This document shows positions 11,390 through 21,225 of a stretch of DNA of 64,000 nt, in pieces. The translations under genes were made by a program, and so were the position numbers. The stretch is taken from NCBI GenBank assembly GCA_947561585.1, contig CANNZV010000254.1:218677-282676 (forward strand), given 5' to 3'. The notes beneath the pieces are model-generated. The model was not told the origin of the DNA and did not search any database. It was given only the letters and a program-made list of their open reading frames with translations. Numbering within the stretch: the first letter of the stretch is position 1; each line of letters opens with the position of its first letter. This stretch comes from Caprella mutica. Its lineage: Eukaryota; Arthropoda; Malacostraca; Amphipoda; Caprellidae.

Positions 11390-14151
11390 GTATGTAATAA
11401 TGTCATTATGTCCACTTTATTTTATTGTGAACTATTTTGCTGAAAGCAAATATCTTGTATTGCTTTGCAGAGAGAGGAAAGAGGGTTGGAGATGGCTATT
11501 GATACCATCATACAGCGTGTGAATGAGTTGAAGCAATCTCTCCAAGAGCTGCTTTTCAAATTAGAGCATGAAGGTCAGTCTGCCAACTGGCCTGACTACC
11601 TCACTCAATATTCAGTCCTATCAGCTCAGGTGAGGTGTAGTGCCGTAATGGTATTAATTAAATGAATCAAGAGTCAAGACTCACTATTTATTATTAGTTT
11701 AGGCACTAAAATTTTTGGGTGAGCTGGATGTTTTCTCGGTTCAATATATAACAAATTTCTCATTTCCCTTTAAATAATTTCCTTTGCAGTTCTAAAAACC
11801 ATTTAAAAATTTCATACCTTTTCACAAATATATCAATGGACCTTGCAAAATTAGAAACCTAATGTCCCAGTAAGTTGAGCTGGTTCAAGATCAACCTACT
11901 TTATAATAAATATAGCTAGTTACAATTTTTTTATTAATGGAATAGTACTTTAAAAACTACTCTGAATTAAGTATATAATATTATTTTGAGAGCTAGATAG
12001 CTATGTTAAACAAGTAAGGTGCTATCTTTCCAGTAGAAAGGCATTCCAAGTTTTAATTAAATGTTATCACTTTTTCCTCTTGTGGGTTGTGTTAGTAAAT
12101 AATCCTTCTTTTTGACATTCTAATTATTTCAGATGTGTAGTTTGCTGAAAGTTCTTCGCAATGACAAAACTCCTCTATTGCGGAATTATCTGACTTTGCC
12201 TCTGCAACTGAATGCTGAACCTGATGATACACTCCTGAAAATCACTGAAAACAGAGTACCTGCCTTCAGTCACGATTTTGTTCCTAATTTGTTGAGAACT
12301 AAACCTGATCCAGATCTAGAAACTAAACACCTCCAGCTTCATACAAGAATGAGCAATACCAATGCTGATACCTCCCAAGTAATCAAGTAGTAACTACTGA
12401 ATTTTCTATATATATTTTTTTATACATATTTTATTGATCGTTAGCTATTCTAAATATGAACAGTCACTTGTGGTTTTAATTTGTAAAATCATGTTATTGT
12501 TTTTATACGTGATTTATGAATTCTCCTGTTAACGTAGTAACAGAAACTGGACGATTCATTCTTCATGTTAAGTTCACTAATCTCATTTGTCCTCTACTTT
12601 GCAATAACACAAGTACTCTTATTTGCAAATAATAATTACAAAACGAATTAAAAATGATTGCCTTTATTTATAATTCTGATTTTGTTCCTCAGAAACAAAT
12701 TAACTTACACAACAAAATAGTGCGGCATATTGTAGATCATGTTTCTTCAGCTAAAGGAGATTGGGAATCCGAAACTGCATCGCGTACTTGCCAACCAGCA
12801 ACTTTTTCTGTTAATGAAAATCAAATTATACTCGCTGCTCTGGGAACAGGTTTGTGATATAATTCAATTAATGGTTCTTCATTACCATAGCTGATTATCT
12901 TCTTTAATTTTTTTTTCATTGAATTTGAACAAACATGGATTTATCAAAAAATGTAAATAGGAGATGAAAGTCTTTTTAAATGAGACTCACTAAGTTTGTC
13001 TTACTAATAGGTAAAGGCTTGAAGCCACAGCCATTGGCTCCTAACTCAATGGCTGGGGGCACTAGTGTGTCTGGTATAGTCAATCAGAACTCCGCTGCCA
13101 TCCAGCAGCAAACAACTAACAATATGAAGCGACATGGAAGTGAGTTTTTTGTTTTTCAATTACTAGGATATATTTCTTAAATGGAAAGAGGTAGAAAGGT
13201 TTTTATTCAGTTTTTACCTCATATGAACTTCATTCGCAAAACAATATCAACTACTAAATATTTATTAATAATTAGATGTACAGTAAAACTCCTAAAGTGA
13301 ACTCTTCTATAGTAGATCTAGAGTCCTGAGGTCAAAAATGGATAAAAATATATTTAAAAAACTGGTGGCCATTGTAGAGTGGACTTTAGAAATTTTGTTC
13401 ACCATTCGGAGCAGTTCTGTTCTATTCGGAGCATTTGATCACTTCCATAGTAAAGAAACATACACATTCAAGAGTTAAGTAACTAGAAATATTTTATAAG
13501 CTACTATATTGCATTGGTATTAGGCTATGTATCCATGAATTAATTTGCTAATAAATTAAACACGTGACTATACAGTGGCTCCATATATTTCTAACAGCAA
13601 GGATTTAAACTACATTGGAATATAAAAAAACATTTTCAGGAAATATTCATATTTCAGATAAATCAATTATTCAAATATATGTATGAAAGATATTGTAATT
13701 CTTCAGATTTGATCAAAATCAATCCAATAGTATTGGGTTCTGTTAATTTGAGTCAAATCACTCGGTAAATAGTTGCATCAAATTGAAATAAACCATTAAA
13801 TCATGTTAGTGAATTTTTTTAGAGGGGTTCAAAAGATGCATATTTTTCATTTTATATATTTCATGTGAATATCAGCGGCTTAATTTTTACCGCTTAATGA
13901 CAAAATAATCTTTTCAATGGTGCATTCTAATTTTAGTTTATTTGGATATTTCTGGTTGAAAATGACTGCAAGGAGTCACCCTTGCTGCCAATAATGTAAT
14001 TAGGAATATTAAATCATTTATCATCTTTTGCCTCTTTTCCATTCCTTTCAATTAATTGTATTTTTATCTATTTGCAGTGAATTCGAAGGCTCCGAGCGCC
14101 ATCAAAACCAATATTAAGGCTGCAGGATCAGTTCACCCATATAACAGATAA
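11381..14151 (+). CDS. MED8: Mediator complex subunit 8 (complete, six coding exons)
   Basis: Head-module subunit of Mediator, the nuclear coactivator that links transcription factors to RNA polymerase II. Exons: 11381-11389, 11471-11629, 12133-12378, 12693-12849, 13011-13139 and 14078-14151. Every junction is GT-AG and the phases agree. The joined product is 257 residues, close to the usual metazoan length of about 270. It starts MMQREER and includes the family blocks VPAFSHDFVPNLLRTKPDPDL and GKGLKP. It ends APSAIKTNIKAAGSVHPYNR, matching the conserved MED8 C-terminus. The N-terminal part is helical; the Gln/Asn/Ser-rich middle is low complexity. The first intron falls after codon 3. No lesion is seen, so it should be functional. 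It is the only complete host gene in the window. Confidence 0.95.
11471..11629 (+). CDS. MED8: MED8 coding exon 2
   Basis: Encodes REERGLEMAID through LTQYSVLSAQ (53 codons), the first helical segment. Acceptor TTTGCAG, donor CAG|GTGAGG; phase 0 at both ends. Confidence 0.93.
12133..12378 (+). CDS. MED8: MED8 coding exon 3
   Basis: Encodes MCSLLKVLRNDKTPLL through NADTSQ, including the hallmark VPAFSHDFVPNLLRTKPDPD. Acceptor TTTCAG. The donor is CAA|GTAATC, chosen because the next exon then gives SQ-KQINLHNK, as in other MED8 proteins. The open frame runs a few codons further into the intron. Confidence 0.93.
12693..12849 (+). CDS. MED8: MED8 coding exon 4
   Basis: Encodes KQINLHNKIV through NQIILAALGT, ending in phase 1 at donor CAG|GTTTGT. 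The preceding acceptor is TTCCTCAG. Confidence 0.92.
13011..13139 (+). CDS. MED8: MED8 coding exon 5
   Basis: Completes the split Gly codon and encodes KGLKPQPLAPNSMAGG through NMKRHG, a low-complexity linker. It ends in phase 1 at donor GAA|GTGAGT. Intron 5 (938 bp) follows. Confidence 0.9.
14078..14151 (+). CDS. MED8: MED8 coding exon 6 with stop
   Basis: Acceptor TTTGCAG. Encodes the conserved tail APSAIKTNIKAAGSVHPYNR and the TAA stop at 14149-14151. An ATTAAA near 14249 could serve as a polyadenylation signal, but this is not certain. Confidence 0.94.
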
Positions 14152-14512
14152 AGCTTTAACAGTATTGACTAATTTAAGCACTTCTAGCCCTTTATTTGGG
14201 AAAATAGAAGGCTCCTTTTGGTTCAGATCTTTCATATAATCAACTAGAGCATTAAAAAAATTAGCAAAAATGTTTCTCTGTTTTTCGTATTCAGATTATA
14301 TGCATAACAATTGAAGAAAATTTATGATAAATTTGAATTTAATTTATTCCTCAAAATTAAATTCCTTTTGATTTGAAGGAATAATTTTTGGTAGGGACTG
14401 GTTATTTATTGATATTTACTGGTACTTGGCTATGTGATTAATTGAAGTAACTGTAGCTGTAACAGTTGCCAAACAGCATTGGCCAAATGAAGGAAAACAT
14501 TAATTACTTATC

Positions 14513-14596
14513 GCCATTCTTGTTCATTCTGGAGTGTTCCAGAGGTGCCAACTTATGAGATGTCCACCTGGATCGGCCGTTAACTTAAGCATTCAG
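14513..14596 (+). repeat. Long-range inverted repeat, left copy
   Basis: Runs from GCCATTCTTGTTCATTCTGG through GGTGCCAACTTATGAGATG to AAGCATTCAG. Its reverse complement is at 19765-19851, and a partial reverse complement (matching 14502-14559) is at 19552-19609. About 5.2 kb lies between them. The start is within 400 bp of the MED8 stop, so it may mark the edge of an element inserted next to the gene. Confidence 0.75.
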
Positions 14597-15352
14597 TTCG
14601 CCATTTGCATTCATCGCGTTAACATGTGTGTCTTTTTTCCTGTTCTCCTAGGCTTAAAGTCTAGTTGTGCGTGCACAGTGTTTGTGATCGATTGAATTCG
14701 GTTTTCATTCAAGCCTAGATGTTCTCGTATACAGATAAGTGTTTTTACTATAGCTTTTCTTTTAGTTCTATAGGATATACAATTTTAGCCACTTTTGCTC
14801 GTTATTATAATTTTAAAAAAATTACCTATCTTGCGTGGTACTTGAAAACAGGCCTTGCTGATAGTTTTTAAGTTAGACAGTTAACTACTAACTAGTTATA
14901 GGTTGTATGCCTATAGTCTCTTTCCAATAATTTCACACAGGGGAATTTCGATAACCCCTTGCTGGACCGAAAACAAACCCTAGAAATTCGTGACTAGGGT
15001 AAATCTAGTTAGTTAGTTCGAAGCCGGTATTCGAGACCGTGCTTACACTGCAAATATACGCTATATCGTGTATAACTAACTCACTTAATATTTTCGTCCC
15101 AAATTTACGGTGACTACTAACCAGTTAACTACTAACTAGCTATAGGCTTAGCTATGCCTATAGTGTCTCTTTCCAAATTTCACATTGTGAAATTCTTCTC
15201 TACTAAGAGAAAAATTATAGACAAGGGAATTTCGATAACCCCTGCTAGGATTGATGACTAAAACTCTAAGAATTCGTGACTAGAGTTACTAGTTAGAATA
15301 GATAAAGCCGGAAATTCGTGACCGTGCTTAAACTGGATATCTCAAAAATATG

Positions 15353-15538
15353 ATAGGGTCACATAGGTAAATTGCGGCTCCCAAATTACATTGAAATGTT
15401 GCATTGATATCAAAAGAAGCGCGGTGAATGATATAATTTATTAATATTATTTTTTAACGTGTGTTTTGAAACAATGATGTTTCTTTTGTTAGAGGCCGCA
15501 GTTAGTTAGCGTGCCGCAATGTACCTGCTTGACCCTAT
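15353..15538. mobile_element. MITE, GGTAAATTGCGG family, copy 1
   Basis: Terminal inverted repeats of about 24 bp: TAGGGTCACATAGGTAAATT then GCGG at the left, CCGCAATGTACCTGCTTGAC then CCTA at the right, with TA at both edges. The interior is AT-rich with no ORF. It sits inside the second hairpin-repeat unit or its trailer. Confidence 0.75.
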
Positions 15539-15973
15539 ATCTAGTAACTATTTAACTCTCTTAAAATTTTCGTCACAAATTGGTGACTACCAGTTTACTA
15601 CTAACTAGCTATAGGCTTAGCTATGCCAATAGAGTCTCTTTCCAAATTTCACTCAGTGAAATTCTTCTCTATTAAGAGAAATTATAGACAGGGCAATTTC
15701 GATAACCCCCTGCTAGGTTTGATGACTAAAACCCTAAGAATTCGTGACTAGGGTACTAGTTAGCTAGTTCAAGCCGGAAATTCGTGACCGTGCTTTACTG
15801 GATTGAACAAATATACACTATATATCGTATAATACTATAACTTTCTTGAACTTCCTTATTATATTATATGGTAACTTTACATATGTGCAATAATACTCAA
15901 AATAAAAAAATAAAAATTTAACGGGTACAAAGTGGCGTAAATTGTAAATAATACTTGTTTGTAATCATTGCCT

Positions 15974-16187
15974 AGGGTCCCACAGGTAAATTGCGGTCCA
16001 ATTGCAGTCTTTGCAAGAACTTTTTAAAACTTTTTGATTCGAATTTTTATTGAAATTTGTTCAGATATCTGAAGTAGCAGAATGCACTCTATATTTTATT
16101 ATTGTTTGAAGCTATGATATTTCTGTGGTTAGAGGACACAGTTAGTTAGTGTACCGCAATTTACCTGCTTTACCCTATCTAGCTTAT
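15974..16187. mobile_element. MITE, GGTAAATTGCGG family, copy 2
   Basis: Same ends as the copy at 15353 (AGGGTCCCACAGGTAAATTG at the left, CCGCAATTTACCTGCTTTAC at the right), with a diverged interior. Nonautonomous. Confidence 0.72.
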
Positions 16188-17045
16188 AATTGGTAGCTAC
16201 TTAAAAATTGATATTGCTACTAGTGCTATGTATTCCATTCAAGAAGCACCATGAATTTATGGATTCAATTAATAATAATAATCCAGTTAACTACTAACTA
16301 GTTATAGGTTATATGCCTATAGTCTCTTAACAATAATTTCACATCGTGAAATTTTCTCTGATTCAGAGATATAATATAGACAGGGGAATTTTGAAGAGAA
16401 ACCCTAAAAATTTGTGACTAAGGTAAATCTAGTTAGTTAGTTTGAAGCCGGTATTTTGAGACCGTGCTTTCACTGGAAATATCAAATATACGCTACGCTA
16501 TATTGTGTATAATTTTTAACTCTTTATAAAAATTTCGTCGCAAATTCATGGTGACTACTAACTAGCTACAGGCTATATGCCTATTGAGTCTCCTTCCATA
16601 TAAACTCACATTATGAAAATTTTCTGTTTCAGAATAATTTGAGAGGGGATTCCGATATTCACTACTATGATTGAAGACAGTCTCTATGAATTTTTAGCTA
16701 GGGCAACTAGTTAGCTATTTTAGCCGGGAATTTGTGATCCGAGCTTGTACTGGCTTCATCTGAGGAACACTAGACATATCGTGTAACTTGAACTTTAGTC
16801 TCAAGTACCAATATTAATTTCTTAACAAATACAGACTGTTAATACCACTACAGATATGTTATGCAATTGCATATCCAAGTCTAGTTCTTCACTAAAAATT
16901 TTGCTGGAAGCCAGTTAACTTACTAGTTATATGCTAATGCCTACAGTCTCTTCCCAAATGAATTTGCAATGTTAAGTTTTTCTTTGATTCAGAGAATTAA
17001 CAGGGGAATTTCGATAACCTCCTGCTAGGATTCAAGACTGTTCAT

Positions 17046-18035
17046 AGTTTTTCTAGTAGGCCAGTTTACTATGTGTCGTAATATACCTACTTTACCTTAA
17101 TTACCTATATTCCTCGATAAATTCTTCTGCGACTCGGGAATTGACGAAGAGTTGAAGACTGTTGAATATGTTGTTGCACTAGGGACACAACTAGTTCAAC
17201 CGGAAATTTGGTACACATAGTTACATAAAACCTGTATCTCAAAATTATTTCTTATTTTGGAAATTCAAAAATTAATGTCTATAGGTATGAAGATTGGTCA
17301 TAGAGAAGAATAATAATTTTCAGTTCAGTTTTCTCATTCATATAAGACGTGGAGGACTTCATTTATTTATAAATTTATCTAAAGCCATTGAATCTGCATA
17401 TCCATTATTAACGTTATTTATTAGAACATTGAAGAACTGTAGTTGGTTCAATGGAATAAATTTGTCTCGTGGCCTCTATTGATTTTGAAGATGATTACTT
17501 TTCTGTCCATATAGAGAATAATACCGTAGATATTAGAAATTGGAAAACATTTCTAACTTAAGTTTAGAGCTAAAGGCTCTACTTGTGAATCATGCAACTT
17601 ACTTAAGTCGTGAATTCTATAACTTACTTAAGTCTTGAATTCTATATTGGCAAAATTAAGAACTGAAAGTTACTTGTCTACGTACTATTTAATTTACTTA
17701 ATTGATAGATGAATTCGTATATGAATGGACTGTTGCAGAGAGAGAGAGAGAGAGAGAGCACTGTTGTTATTAGTTATGAAAGAAATTTGATATTATTTAT
17801 TCCTAATCATTAGAAAGAAATGATTTTTAATTGATGCAACAAATTTGAGCAAAATTCTATTAATTGTGACGTTTTTATTTTTATCAAACTGTTGACTCTC
17901 TGCCTTCCAGCAAATTAATGGGGAGGTTTATTCTTTATAATTTTAGAACGTCTTAAAATTAATGCTCTCAAAATTGTCAATGGTAACTTACAAAAGAATA
18001 GAAATTGATGATGATTATCCAGCTTAAAGTATTTA
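17046..18035. other. No gene; decayed repeat and (GA)n microsatellite
   Basis: Starts with decayed hairpin-unit sequence and a degraded MITE end near 17063-17092. A (GA)n tract lies at about 17738-17758. The rest is AT-rich with no supported frame. Confidence 0.5.
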
Positions 18036-18039
18036 GACA

Positions 18040-18215
18040 CCCTTTCATTACTATAGTTTCGTAAGCGTTGAAGGTATTTTTGGTTTCAAGCTTTCGATTA
18101 AAAAGATTTCTATTCATCATCAGGAGAAGTGTGGAAAACGTGGCCTTCAACTCTGAGTTTATATAACCTCTGATAATATGGATTTCCAGTTGAATATGAA
18201 TCTTTTCAATCAGTT
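18040..18215. repeat. Short, internally deleted relative of the 47.7-kb foldback element
   Basis: Contains GTTGAAGG...CAAGCTTTCG...TTTCTATTCATCATCAGGAG, then directly the opposite arm (CTTCAACTCTGAGTTTATAT...ATAACCTCTGATAATATGG). It is the same family as 47689-49050 but with almost no interior. Confidence 0.65.
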
Positions 18216-19204
18216 TAGTAAGCATAAACCATAATTCTCAAAGTATTGTAATTAGCTACCACTGATGCATAAACTTGAAGAATGTACATTTCTTATAAAT
18301 GTATTAAATTTTATTTAAAATAGATGGGATTATGTATGCTAAGACTCTACCTCTCACATTAATGTACTAGAACTGAAGGCCATTTTTATCCGGTTGGCAG
18401 GGCCTTTTCAAATGACATTTAGTTTGTCCACATCAAAATATTTACCGTCAAGACTACAAATATTCAGCCATGCTCTCGTATCAATTAAAGATTTTGACAA
18501 CGTCTGTTAGAAGACTTATTTTTCTGTGAAAAAAATATACTTTTATCAAAACATTCATGCTGATAAAGTAAGTTGGTATTTTGGTGGGATTACCGAATAG
18601 TAGCTGATATCTAATGTTTAAGTATCATGAGGCTTTATAAAATTTAGGAAGACCAAGTGCAACAGTGTTCATTACCCCTTTTGCGGTACAAAATCAGTAT
18701 CATGTGTTTTTAGTGCAGAATTTTCGCCAAATCTCTATAAACAACATAGCTAGATCACAAGTGGTATATTTCTTGAGTAGACAGAAAATTGATCCCATGC
18801 AATTTAATGATGTAAATTATTAATATAAAGTTTTCTTATAATACTGGATTATCTATAGTGAAATCGCTTGCAGTAAAGAGTGTTAGTTATTGAATTAGTG
18901 CAGGTATCCTGGATACCAATCAAAATAAAAATTAAATAAGACTAACCACTCCCATGTACAAATGATCTTGGAAGTTTCTTCTGTTTTGAATTTTGAAAAA
19001 TTATTTCCCTCTGGAAGGTATTGCTTTTAGAATTTCAGCCTATTAATTAAGGAGATACGGTACAAGCTCGATGATCTATACATCAAGTTCCAACTTTCAA
19101 AGTTATGGATGTATAAAGATTTTGTATCATGAAAGAGACTATTTCAATTACTTTATACACCACGTGTGGGAAATAATGAATTCCTGATTAAATGAGGTAT
19201 TTTA
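18216..19204. other. No gene seen
   Basis: AT-rich sequence with only short open frames. It may be decayed body of the element that left the recombinase relic at 19205. Confidence 0.45.
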
Positions 19205-19501
19205 ATGTCAATTCAAATTCTGTCTATATTTAACCTTCAAAGAGTACATGGATTAGATTTCGTGGAGAGTCTAATAAACTCTGTAAGTTTCCGAAAATCA
19301 TGCAAACAGTACCTATCTATTTCAAAAATAGGTAGACGGATTGAAGCAATTATGGAAGAGGCAGGAATCGACATTGCTCATTTTAATCTCTGCAATTGTG
19401 CAGCAGCTGCCTGTTCTTTCTTGAACCATAATATTACCATTGACGATATTCAAGGTCGCAGGCTGGGCCAACGTTACAATTTTCTAATGCTCTTATCTTA
19501 A
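19205..19501 (+). pseudogene. Tyrosine-recombinase C-terminal relic (DIRS-like)
   Basis: A 98-residue open segment. SFRKSCKQYLSISKIGRRIE and IMEEAGIDIAHFNLCNCAAA resemble the region of DIRS/Ngaro-type tyrosine recombinases around the second catalytic arginine (AGIDTxxFxxHSTRAA), followed by NHNITIDDI (usually IDDILxxAGW). The HSTR box reads NLCN here, so the catalytic His and Arg are lost. No RT or gag part is recognisable nearby. The inverted repeats just downstream fit the end of a DIRS element, which uses such a recombinase instead of an integrase. The assignment rests on motif memory only. Confidence 0.55.
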
Positions 19502-19606
19502 ATTCATACTTGAAAATTGGTTGGTCTCATCTTTTGCTGCGTTCTTTAAAATCTCATAAGTTGGCACCTCTGGAACACTCCAGAATGAACACGAATGGCG
19601 ATAAGT

Positions 19607-19910
19607 AATTGAACAGTTACCCAAGGCTTACCTGTAAGGTGAAGGGTGACTTCAATTACTTCGGAAGCCATTCTTGTTCATTTTTCTGGAGTGTTCTTTC
19701 CCGCCCGGAGCGCTCCCGCCCGAACACTCCAGAAATACACAACAAAAGATTCGATCTTTGAATACTGAATGCTTAAGTTAACGGCCGATGCAGGTGGACA
19801 TCTCATAAGTTGGCACCTCTGGAACACTCCAGAAAAATGAACAAGAATGGCTTCCGAAGTAATTGAAGTCACCCTTCACCTTACAGGTAAGCCTTGGGTA
19901 ACTGTTCAAT
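19607..19910. repeat. Large perfect-looking hairpin (89-bp arms)
   Basis: Arms 19607-19695 and 19822-19910 are reverse complements (left arm ATTGAACAGTTACCCAAGGC...; right arm ...GCCTTGGGTAACTGTTCAAT), with a 126-bp spacer. The spacer contains a GC-rich CCCGCCCGGAGCGCTCCCGC island and most of the partner (19765-19851) of the inverted repeat at 14513. Confidence 0.85.
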
Positions 19911-20105
19911 TAGCCAATTCGGTGATTTTTCGATGTACCAGTACATTTATTGTACTGGTCTGTCAGGTCAATATGGCAGTTGTCGCCAGAATATCAGAGA
20001 GGTTAGGTGTAAACGATCTCTCCCAACTTCAATAACACCAAATAGCCAAATTAATACCCACAAATAAGTGTATCTTTTAAATTGTAGCTGTTTCTGGCAA
20101 TTTAG

Positions 20106-20113
20106 TATAAATA
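20106..20113 (+). promoter_or_regulatory. TATA box of the decayed gypsy-like element
   Basis: TATAAATA, followed immediately by the target site of the BEL insertion. Joining 20120 to 28339 places this box about 400 bp before the gag start at 28515, a layout expected for an LTR or 5' leader promoter. Confidence 0.5.
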
Positions 20114-20120
20114 GGCCTGT

Positions 20121-21225
20121 TGTCACTCGAGGAAAGGAATGAAAGACTGGCTGCTTAAATTTCTATTCGTTCGAGTGGAGTTACAACGTGCCTGTGAATA
20201 CAAGCTAAAATAAATTAAAAGTCCTAAATAACTACATTAAAATTCACAATAAAACAATTCTTTAATATTCTCAATAAAACCATCCTAAGAAAATTCTCAA
20301 TTAAAACCATTCCATGAAATCTATAAACTTACGGACTGTGGGAGTGTCTGGGAGAATGGGATATAGTACAAGAGACCTTTGCCAAACCAGATAGCAATTT
20401 ATCACTATGACCACTGCGGGCCTATAATTATCACAGCAATCATTAATAACCTAACCACTGCGGGTTTAGGATGGAACCTACTACCTTTTCTGAAAATACA
20501 AAATAAATGGAAAGCTAAAAAATACCTACCTAAATTGAACATATAAAATAGAATTGCATGTAAATTTACTACCCATGACTGCCATATATGACATTATGGA
20601 ATTAAAAGAAATCATTTTAAAACAGGTAGCATATGCATTCAAACTTGCCTGAAATATAGAAAATTTAAAATCTAGATCCGAATTCTAATCTTTACGCACA
20701 TACTAAAATTCAGCTGCATTGCTGAATAATGAACTAGAAAGCCTATCAAAATAATTAGCCACTGTGCAAAGATTAATATTTCCTAAATTATCTATTTGTC
20801 TCCCATCACACAGATAATCACACTACAAGTGTCACCTACTCACTGTAATAACTAGACAGGACACCAACAAATGATATCAATACCAAGGCGATTCAAATAA
20901 ACTATCTAATCAATCATAGAAAGACGCCAAACATATTTATATATAACCCTACTCATGGCGGCCAAATAATACTATCAAAATGAAAACACTGAATAAATAA
21001 ATCCTCAAAATAAACACAGTATACACATCAAAACTAGCTTATCACGTTGAAGTAAAATGGCTAACTGATTTTAAGAAAACGCCGGCTCACGAGGATAGTG
21101 TTGCCGCAGTGTTGCCATCCATACATAAAAAACAGACATCCTAAAAGTCGATACTAAAATACACTTTAATAAAATATAACCAGTAAAATTCGATAAAACT
21201 TAACGTGGAATATTATTCCACGACA
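20121..21225 (-). repeat. BEL/Pao 3' LTR
   Basis: 1105 bp, TG...CA. On the plus strand it starts TGTCACTCGAGGAAAGGAAT and ends in the palindrome-like TGGAATATTATTCCA followed by CGACA. It contains the last codons and stop of the polyprotein. Confidence 0.95.

Larger units (their letters stand above)
14879..17045 (+). repeat. Array of about six hairpin-rich repeat units
   Basis: Diverged copies of a roughly 180-220 bp unit start near 14879, 15121, 15589, 16282, 16555 and 16912, with a decayed trace near 17100-17215. Each complete unit is a string of short inverted repeats: CTATAGGC/GCCTATAG, AATTTCAC/GTGAAATT, TTCTCT/AGAGAA, CAGGGG/CCCCTG, ACCCTA/TAGGGT and AAGCCGG/CCGtGCTT. Two MITEs interrupt the array. 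The copies differ mainly in loops, and one stem shows a compensatory change. No ORF spans the units. Function unknown; a structured RNA or an element-internal repeat are both possible. Confidence 0.75.

Noticed and set aside
12379..12390. Reading MED8 exon 3 through VIK to the stop
   Set aside because: CAA|GTAATC is a good donor and splicing there gives the conserved SQ-KQ junction.
13572..13985. Possible pogo/Tc1-type MITE in MED8 intron 5 (CAGTGGCTCC at left, GGAGTCAC at right)
   Set aside because: Only about eight bases match at the ends and no TA duplication is clear.
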